DNA from: Ferdinandcohnia sp036965045
GTDB lineage: Bacteria > Bacillota > Bacilli > Bacillales > Bacillaceae_L
Direction of reading: 5' to 3'
Assembly (NCBI RefSeq): GCF_036965045.1
Contig: NZ_JBALOV010000028.1
Location: 14,638-78,637, forward strand
DNA: 64,000 nt
Shown in pieces: positions 58,183 through 64,000 of this stretch. A program made the position numbers and the translations under genes. The number at the start of each line of letters is the position of its first letter. The first letter of the stretch is position 1. The notes below the pieces were generated by a model that was given only the letters and a program-made list of their open reading frames with translations, was not told the DNA's origin and ran no database searches.

Positions 58183-59190
58183 ATGACAAAATACACAAAT
58201 TCAGTTCCATTTATTGTGAAACTTGCCTTAGGCATACTGTTCTTCATAATTGTGTTCATTATTTCATTGATTTTTGGTGCTGCTGATACTACTTTAAAAG
58301 AAGTGTGGCTAGCTCTTTCAACTAATTTGAAGAATGACACCATCACTATGATACGCGAAATCCGCGTTCCTAGAGAAATAGCGGCCGTATTTGTTGGTGC
58401 TGCTCTTTCAGTAGCTGGCGCTATTATGCAAGGGGTAACGAGAAATCCACTGGCAGACCCTGGTTTACTTGGATTAACGGCTGGTGCTAATGCTGCTCTT
58501 GCCTTAACCATTGCTTTAGTTCCTACTGCTAACTATTTTACTATTATGCTTGCCTGTTTTATTGGAGCCGGCGTTGGAACCTGTTTGGTTATAGGTATTA
58601 GTTCGGCCAAAAAAGGTGGATTTTCTCCACTTCGAGTCGTGTTAGCTGGGGCTGCTGTATCTGCCTTTCTTTATGCAGTTGCCGATGGGATTGCACTTTA
58701 TTTTAACATTTCTAAAGATGTTTCAATGTGGAGTGCTGGTGGTATTATTGGAACCACTTGGGCTCAGCTTCAAGTTTTCATTCCATTTATCTTAATTGGC
58801 ATTTTAGTTTCTCTACTTCTCTCAAGACAGATTACGGTTCTTAGCCTGAATGAGGAAATTGCGATAGGTTTAGGTCAAAAGATTTTACTGATTAAGGTTT
58901 TTTTATTCGTAATCGTTATCGTGTTAGCAGGTGCATCGGTTGCACTTGTTGGAAATCTTACCTTTCTCGGTTTGATGATTCCCCATATTGTAAGAGCAAT
59001 CGTTGGTACGGATTATCGCTATATTCTTCCGATGTCAGCTGTTGCGGGTGCTACCTTTATGGTATTTGCAGATACGCTTGGACGAAATTTAAATGCTCCC
59101 TTTGAAACACCAGTACCTGCGATTGTAGCTATACTGGGGCTCCCCTTCTTCCTATTCATTGTCCATAAAGGAGGTAAGGCCTTTTCATGA
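58183..59190 (+). CDS. Fe-siderophore ABC transporter permease 1
   Basis: A 335-residue FecCD-type membrane protein with about nine to ten helices. Family stretches: IREIRVPREIAAVFVGAALS, GAIMQGVTRNPLADPGLLGL and VGNLTFLGLMIPHIVRAIVG. Its stop overlaps the second permease start by 4 bases (ATGA). It forms the channel as a heterodimer. Confidence 0.93.
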   Translation: MTKYTNSVPFIVKLALGILFFIIVFIISLIFGAADTTLKEVWLALSTNLKNDTITMIREIRVPREIAAVFVGAALSVAGAIMQGVTRNPLADPGLLGLTAGANAALALTIALVPTANYFTIMLACFIGAGVGTCLVIGISSAKKGGFSPLRVVLAGAAVSAFLYAVADGIALYFNISKDVSMWSAGGIIGTTWAQLQVFIPFILIGILVSLLLSRQITVLSLNEEIAIGLGQKILLIKVFLFVIVIVLAGASVALVGNLTFLGLMIPHIVRAIVGTDYRYILPMSAVAGATFMVFADTLGRNLNAPFETPVPAIVAILGLPFFLFIVHKGGKAFS

Positions 59191-60197
59191 TCCATCCAAG
59201 TTTACGTAACAAACATCGCTTCTTACTTACTGGTATTCTCTTAATAATTATCATGACAACTATCGTTAGTATGGGGTTGGGATACTCCTCCCTGTCTTAT
59301 AGCAGACTGATACCTACACTTCTAGGAGAAGGAACTTTTAAAGAAGAATTTGTATTATTTTCTGTACGGCTACCGCGTATTGTTATCACACTTCTTGCTG
59401 GAATGGCACTCGCCCTTTCCGGAGCTATCTTACAAGGAACTACACGAAATGACCTCGCTGATCCTGGAATCATTGGGATTAACTCTGGTGCGGGTGTAGC
59501 CATTTCGGTCTTCTTTTTGTATTTTCCGATTGATGTAGGATCATTTATTTATTTACTTCCTGTTATAGCGTTTTTCGGTGCCCTCATAACGGCATGCTTA
59601 ATTTATCTATTTTCATATAGCAGAAGTGCTGGCCTCCAGCCAGTTAGGTTAATTATAATTGGTGTTGGATTTTCAATGGCGTTATCCGGGACAATGGTCC
59701 TACTCATCTCCTCCTCTGAGCGTGAAAAAGTAGACTTTATTGCCAGATGGTTGGCAGGGAATATATGGGGGACAGACTGGCCATTCATACTAGCCCTCTT
59801 ACCTTGGTTGCTTGTTCTGATTCCCTTTACTTTATTTAAAGCGAATCGATTGAATATCCTTAATTTAAGTGAGACAACTGCAGTTGGACTGGGAATTTCT
59901 ATTGAAAGGGAGAGGCTTCTTTTACTATTAACGGCAGTTGCATTAGCTGCCTCCGCAGTATCTGTTACAGGTGGTATTGCTTTTATCGGTTTAATGGCTC
60001 CACATATCGCAAAAACATTAGTTGGCGCCCGTCATCAGCTTTTTATCCCACTTGCTGTGCTCATTGGTGGGTGGCTTTTATTATTTGCTGATACAATCGG
60101 GCGTAACATTTTGGAACCAGAAGGTATTGCTGCTGGAATTATGACTGCTCTTATAGGAGCACCTTATTTTATTTATCTTTTGCTTAAGAAAGCGTGA
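59187..60197 (+). CDS. Fe-siderophore ABC transporter permease 2
   Basis: A 336-residue FecCD-type permease. Motifs: RLPRIVITLLAGMALALSGA, LQGTTRNDLADPGIIGI and VTGGIAFIGLMAPHIAKTLV. Coupled to permease 1. No clear terminator follows; instead CCACCC near 60228 can pair with GGGTGG near 60274 over a long loop. Confidence 0.93.
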   Translation: MIHPSLRNKHRFLLTGILLIIIMTTIVSMGLGYSSLSYSRLIPTLLGEGTFKEEFVLFSVRLPRIVITLLAGMALALSGAILQGTTRNDLADPGIIGINSGAGVAISVFFLYFPIDVGSFIYLLPVIAFFGALITACLIYLFSYSRSAGLQPVRLIIIGVGFSMALSGTMVLLISSSEREKVDFIARWLAGNIWGTDWPFILALLPWLLVLIPFTLFKANRLNILNLSETTAVGLGISIERERLLLLLTAVALAASAVSVTGGIAFIGLMAPHIAKTLVGARHQLFIPLAVLIGGWLLLFADTIGRNILEPEGIAAGIMTALIGAPYFIYLLLKKA

Positions 60198-60308
60198 TTT
60201 TAAGGTAGCTGCTTACTTTTGGTAACCCACCCATTGCTTCAATTAGGATTCTAGGCTTTATACTAAACTCATCGGGTGGGTGATATAGAAACATGCTTTT
60301 TTAAAGTA

Positions 60309-60677
60309 TTAATCAGAAAAACGCAGATCGACTAACGAATTTATAGGGATGTAATGTACTTCCCCGAATTTATCGATAACATGCAATCTATTTTGTAGGT
60401 CATCGTAATAATGAATGGTGCCAAGAAGGAGTTTGTGGTGTTTCGCTTCATAATGCGTGATCACCACTTCTTTCCCCTCCTCCATTGCCTGACAAAGAAT
60501 GCCATTCATCTCTTCAATTTGTTGTTCATCGAGTTCTGGCTTTTGCTCATACGTATCTTCTTTCGCCCAATCTCTAAGTATTTTCACATGTTCTGGTAGC
60601 ATCATTGCTGTCCATTTTATCGCTCCGCGGTCCCGTATCATCCTTATTACCTTCTTTCTTACATCTAGCTCCAGCAC
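60309..60677 (-). CDS. YolD-like protein
   Basis: A 122-residue protein with RDRGAIKWTAMMLPEHVKIL near the N-terminus, the YolD family signature. Such proteins are encoded beside Y-family DNA polymerases (yolD-uvrX, yqjX-yqjW) and belong to the SOS response. Here the two genes are separated by a dispersed repeat of about 160 bases, so the pair may have been one operon before its insertion. Confidence 0.82.
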   Translation of the reverse strand: MLELDVRKKVIRMIRDRGAIKWTAMMLPEHVKILRDWAKEDTYEQKPELDEQQIEEMNGILCQAMEEGKEVVITHYEAKHHKLLLGTIHYYDDLQNRLHVIDKFGEVHYIPINSLVDLRFSD

Positions 60678-60836
60678 CTAGCCCCTCGAGGTCGCTTCAC
60701 CCTTCCTGCGGCGGCAACGCTAAGGAATGCTACGTGAGCATAACCCTCGCAGAAAATAAGCTTTGCTTATTTTTGAGCCTCCTCGTCAGGTTTCCAGCGC
60801 TTGTCGGGGCTGTTCAAGGTGCTTCCACTTTTGGTA
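60661..60836 (-). repeat. dispersed intergenic repeat, copy 3 (inverted)
   Basis: Read on the minus strand it starts with GCACCTTGAACAGCCCCGAC and ends with CTCGAGGGGCTAGGTGCTGG, as copy 1 does. It is about 50 bases longer and contains an extra hairpin (AAATAAGC/GCTTATTT). It lies between the UvrX-type polymerase gene and yolD and touches both. Confidence 0.7.
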
Positions 60837-62099
60837 TTATTCTGCCTTATGTCCGCCGACAAGCCTACTACGATGTCTTGATGTTCCAGCATTTGTATAG
60901 GAAACTGCACGTAGGATTGCATCTGAACCGTATTTTCCTCGGATGCCGTCCATTACGTACCCAAGCTTATGCTGTTTAACTCGATTGAGATAAAACAAAT
61001 CCAATTGCATTTGTCTGTCATCCTCAATATTAGAAAGCGCAATTGAAATTTTGCGAACCGTTTTTTGAGCATAAAATTTCTCAAATAACTCGAGGCAGAC
61101 ACGATACATTTCCATCGTAATATTCGTTGGAGTTTCAATTGTTTTCGACCGATAAAATCCTCCGCCAAACTCATCTTGGCTATAATGAATCCCAAGGCTA
61201 ATCGTTCGACCTGCCTTTTTATGTCGTCGTGCCCGCCTTGCTACCTCTTCACACATTTCTAGAATGACATGCTTTACTTCTTCCGGGTCTGGGTAATCAC
61301 GCAAAAGGATTTGGCTTTTTCCAAAGCTGACCTGCCCTTGCATAATAGGGGCACCAATTTCCGATAAATCGACACCCCAGGCATGATAATACAGCTGATT
61401 TCCCATCACTCCAAATTTTTTCTCGAGTAATTCAAGCGGGTAGTGGGCAAGCTGGCCAACGGTTGTAATTCCCATCCCATTTAAGGTTCGCTCTACCCTT
61501 CTCCCAATTCCCCACATTTCTCGTAGCGGCGACACAGGCCATAGTTTTTCAGGGACATCATCATAGGTCCATTCCGCAATTCCTTGTTTCTTTGCATCTA
61601 AATCTAAGCATAGCTTTGCCATTAGCATATTAGGACCAATCCCAATCGCACAGGTTAGCCCATATTCAGCTTCAATCTCTTGCCTGATTTTACGCGCAAT
61701 CGTTGTTGCGTCTCCCCATAGTTTTTCAGTTCCATCAATCTTGATAAAGCTTTCATCTACGCTATACACATGAATCGCATTTTTGGGGACATACCGATTA
61801 AAAAGTCTTGTGATTTCTGTTGAAATTCGTAAATATGTTGCCATTTTTGGGTTTACAACTTTAATTCGTGGATCCTTTGGGATTTCAAAGAGTCTTGATC
61901 CTGTTTTTATCCCAAATTCCTGTTTTAGCTTTGGTGAGGCTGCAAGAACAACACTTCCTGGGCGATCTGTATCTCCAACAACCGCCAAATAGCACTCAAG
62001 TGGATCAAGGCCTAATAATACGGCAGCACAGCTTGCATAAAAGCTTTTTATATCCACGCATAAAATCTTTTGAACGGGCAACTGACTGTAATCCACCAT
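60837..62099 (-). CDS. Y-family DNA polymerase (UvrX/YqjW type)
   Basis: A 420-residue translesion polymerase. VDIKSFYASCAAVLLGLDP holds the first metal ligand, VYSVDESFIKIDG the catalytic Asp-Glu pair; a helix-hairpin-helix (GIGRRVERTLNGMGITTVG) follows, then the little finger domain from about 245. UvrX proteins of Bacillus are SOS-induced. Two LexA-box-like sites lie upstream. Confidence 0.9.
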   Translation of the reverse strand: MVDYSQLPVQKILCVDIKSFYASCAAVLLGLDPLECYLAVVGDTDRPGSVVLAASPKLKQEFGIKTGSRLFEIPKDPRIKVVNPKMATYLRISTEITRLFNRYVPKNAIHVYSVDESFIKIDGTEKLWGDATTIARKIRQEIEAEYGLTCAIGIGPNMLMAKLCLDLDAKKQGIAEWTYDDVPEKLWPVSPLREMWGIGRRVERTLNGMGITTVGQLAHYPLELLEKKFGVMGNQLYYHAWGVDLSEIGAPIMQGQVSFGKSQILLRDYPDPEEVKHVILEMCEEVARRARRHKKAGRTISLGIHYSQDEFGGGFYRSKTIETPTNITMEMYRVCLELFEKFYAQKTVRKISIALSNIEDDRQMQLDLFYLNRVKQHKLGYVMDGIRGKYGSDAILRAVSYTNAGTSRHRSRLVGGHKAE

Positions 62100-62118
62100 C
62101 TGACATCACCTCCAAAAA

Positions 62119-62166
62119 GAATGTATGTTCGTATTATATTCTTAATGATAGGAGAATATACGTTCG
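62119..62166 (-). promoter_or_regulatory. two LexA (DinR) box-like sites
   Basis: On the minus strand CGAACATACATTC (62131-62119) and CGAACGTATATTC (62166-62154) resemble the Bacillus consensus CGAAC-n4-GTTCG, each with a changed right half. They are 35 bases apart, upstream of the polymerase gene. Confidence 0.55.
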
Positions 62167-62213
62167 ATTTCAATGGAAATTTCAAGAAGAATTTCAAGGC
62201 CCATTAACACAAG

Positions 62214-62251
62214 AAAAAAACCAAGACGCTTAAATAGCGAATTGGTTTTTT
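62214..62251 (-). terminator. intrinsic terminator
   Basis: AACCAA-GA-CGC and GCG-AA-TTGGTT pair around a 6-base loop and are followed by a T tract on either strand; it serves the acetyltransferase gene at 62259. Confidence 0.75.
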
Positions 62252-62258
62252 ATAGTGA

Positions 62259-62759
62259 TTAGATAGACAATCGAAATGCTTTCACAATTATCCCATCATT
62301 TGCGGGCTCGAAATCATATTGTGGTAGACGCTCAAAGCCGTGTTTTGTATATAGCTTAATCGCCTGTCTCATGAACTCGCCAGTATGTAGTCCGATGTGT
62401 CGGTGATTTTTTGCTCGGGAACGCTGGATGCACTCGGTAATTAAAGCTGAAGCGACACCCTTTCCACGAGCCTCCGGACTCACTGCTAGCATTCGTATTT
62501 CTGGATATTCCAACTCATCCAACTGGCCATCATATGCGTCTGTATTAGCGGGAATCAAGACGACACTTCCTACAATTCCCCCATTAAGCTCACACACAAT
62601 AAGCTCAGAGCCATGGAGGCGATCAGCCTCAGAAGAGATGGACTGCTTAAGGGCCTGCCAATGAGCAGCTGGAATAACACTTGAATGTTCAAAATAAGCA
62701 GCAACCCGTTGCTCACGAATAAAATCCAATTCATCCTGTTTCGCATCACGTATTTTCAT
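62259..62759 (-). CDS. GNAT N-acetyltransferase
   Basis: A 166-residue GNAT protein. RMLAVSPEARGKGVASALI is motif A with the RGKG acetyl-CoA loop, and KLYTKHGFERLPQYDFEP is the C-terminal end. The substrate is unknown. It follows the reductase remnant by 13 bases, suggesting a common transcript. Confidence 0.85.
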   Translation of the reverse strand: MKIRDAKQDELDFIREQRVAAYFEHSSVIPAAHWQALKQSISSEADRLHGSELIVCELNGGIVGSVVLIPANTDAYDGQLDELEYPEIRMLAVSPEARGKGVASALITECIQRSRAKNHRHIGLHTGEFMRQAIKLYTKHGFERLPQYDFEPANDGIIVKAFRLSI

Positions 62760-62772
62760 GTACGGATTTCAC

Positions 62773-63799
62773 CTACCCTTTTATTAAGAACTTTTCTTTT
62801 TTTCCGCTTAACTGCTCACGGTTATGTACGGAGAGCCATGCCGATTCGTTCGGTCCTTTCGGAAGAATATTCACTTCTCCCTTTGCAGGATCAATGGTGA
62901 TAGATAAGTGATAATGTCGCCTAATCGCATCAAAATCCGTTGTATCACCAAACCCTGGAGTCTGGTACAAATCACGGGCATAGCCCCATAAATTTTTGAA
63001 CTCACGGATTAAATTTCGGTTCGTCCGAAAAGCAGAATAATAGGCAGCATCAAAGCGCGCCAACGTTGTATATAATCGAACATCAGAATCGGTAATAAAG
63101 TCCCCAAATAAGAAACGTTGCTTGGACAAACGCTCCTCTAATTCATCTAGTCTAGCAAACAATGTATCATAGGCTTGTTCATAGGCCTCCTGAGAGCGAG
63201 CAAATCCACATTTATAAACACCATTGTTTACATCATGAAAAATAACGTTATTCAATGCATCAATTTCTTCGCGTAAACTAATCGGATATAAATCAGGAGC
63301 TTTTTCCTTATGGAAAGGAGCCCAAACAGTTTCAAAATAGTTGGTAAGCTTAAAATAGTCATTATTGACAGCCTTTTTGGTTTCAAGATTGACCATGACT
63401 GGTACAGTTGGTCTGCCTGTATAGGTAGGATCGGCATTCTTATAAACCTCACTCACATACTGAACGCCAAGTACAGGATCAACTCCATTTTCATCTAAGG
63501 AAAATTCCCAATCGACACGCTCAATTCTTGGTCTCATTAGGACTTACTTTCCCTAGGCTAATTGCGTTTTCTAATCCAAGCACTTTTCGAACAATTACAG
63601 AACGGTGTGCCCATGGACATGCAGCAGACCATAGCAAACGGTAGCGGCCGGACTCAACGGGTAATTCTTCTGGCTTGTTTCCAAAAGGTGTCGTAAAGCG
63701 ATTCGTTTGACGGTTGAATGAACCATCTGCTTTTATTTCTGCTGGCTTTTTAGATTCTGCGGGAATCGCGCAGCTAATAGTCTGATCTTTTTGTGTCAT
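62773..63799 (-). pseudogene. glutathionyl-hydroquinone reductase (YqjG/ECM4 type), frameshifted
   Basis: The first 92 codons (63799 to 63521) hold the glutathione-transferase start with LLWSAACPWAHRSVIVRKVL, the CPWAHR catalytic motif. The second frame (63537 to 62773) continues with RPRIERVDWEFSLDENGVD and the all-helical C-terminal domain with WGYARDLYQTPGFGDTTDFD. The junction reads CCTAATGAGACC; removing one A joins GKVSP to MRPRIERV, the normal protein sequence. One inserted base therefore breaks the gene. An ATG occurs in the second frame but has no ribosome binding site. Confidence 0.8.
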
Positions 63800-64000
63800 G
63801 TCACTCTCTCCCTCACGCTTATGGTTAAAACATACTAATTCAATGCGGTTAATGTTATTTACTCACTATCTAAAATAAACGTCAAGAAATATAACCTATA
63901 AAGTGAAAATCAATCTGCTAAGTTACTACCCGTTTTTTTGTGGTTGCGGCATATCATTTATCGTTTAACGGATTGGGGATTTACCGTTTAATACGGTTGC
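63800..64000. other. right edge, no gene seen
   Basis: The last 200 bases hold no supported gene. Near the end CGTTTAACGG and ACCGTTTAAT repeat a CGTTTAA word three times, which could be the edge of a further repeat or mobile element outside the window. Confidence 0.3.

Noticed and set aside
60225..60282. ACCCACCC ... GGGTGGGT inverted repeat after the second permease gene considered as a terminator
   Set aside because: The loop is about 40 bases and no T tract follows.

Overview
The window comes from a low-GC, endospore-forming Bacillaceae. From position 25.9 kb rightwards the gene order is that of the Bacillus subtilis ppiB-ypuA-lysA-spoVA-spoIIA-dacF-pdp-punA-deoB-xerD-yqzK-fur-spoIIM-nudF-mciZ-yqkF region, with sporulation genes throughout. 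I cannot name the species; a Bacillus/Neobacillus-type genome fits.

Positions 1 to about 25.7 kb are the integrase-proximal part of a prophage whose left part (tail, lysis) lies outside the window. From left to right, but transcribed right to left, come: a head module (minor capsid proteins, connector, N4-gp56-type capsid, scaffold, minor head protein, portal, large and small terminase) with an ATP-dependent DNA ligase on the opposite strand; a cargo region at 9.4-17.7 kb of many small genes, most with their own ribosome binding site and several with their own terminator or promoter, including a Spo0E-like phosphatase gene, a tRNA-like gene with an abnormal anticodon arm and an HNH endonuclease; a replication module at 17.9-21.2 kb (a 608-residue unknown protein, an origin-like region with inverted repeats and 21-bp iterons, and the initiator gene whose 3' end carries iterons); a run of very small genes at 21.2-22.9 kb, two with in-frame stops; and a lysogeny module at 22.9-25.6 kb (excisionase-like HTH protein, a tyrosine-recombinase-like protein resembling the SPbeta master repressor MrpR, and a tyrosine integrase). 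Six copies of an AT-rich ~20-bp element flank the repressor-like gene and look like its operators.

The chromosomal part holds the spoVA operon (spore uptake of dipicolinic acid) with lysA, the dacF-spoIIAA-spoIIAB-sigF operon (forespore sigma-F and its anti-sigma and anti-anti-sigma), nucleoside salvage genes pdp-punA-deoB, xerD, fur, spoIIM, an endonuclease-Q-like gene, nudF, mciZ (FtsZ inhibitor) and yqkF/yqkE/yqkD/yqkC/yqkB. A ketoacid-CoA module (scoAB, thiolase, HMG-CoA-lyase-like) sits inside the yqk block.

Further right are a CDGSH protein, an unusual fusion of a degenerate dihydroorotate-dehydrogenase-like domain with a duplicated membrane domain, a Fur-box-controlled Fe-siderophore ABC transporter next to a ferredoxin-NADP-reductase-like gene, a YolD/UvrX-type SOS polymerase pair, and a frameshifted glutathionyl-hydroquinone reductase gene. 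Three related ~125-175-bp dispersed repeats lie between chromosomal genes. No CRISPR array, rRNA or complete insertion sequence was seen.
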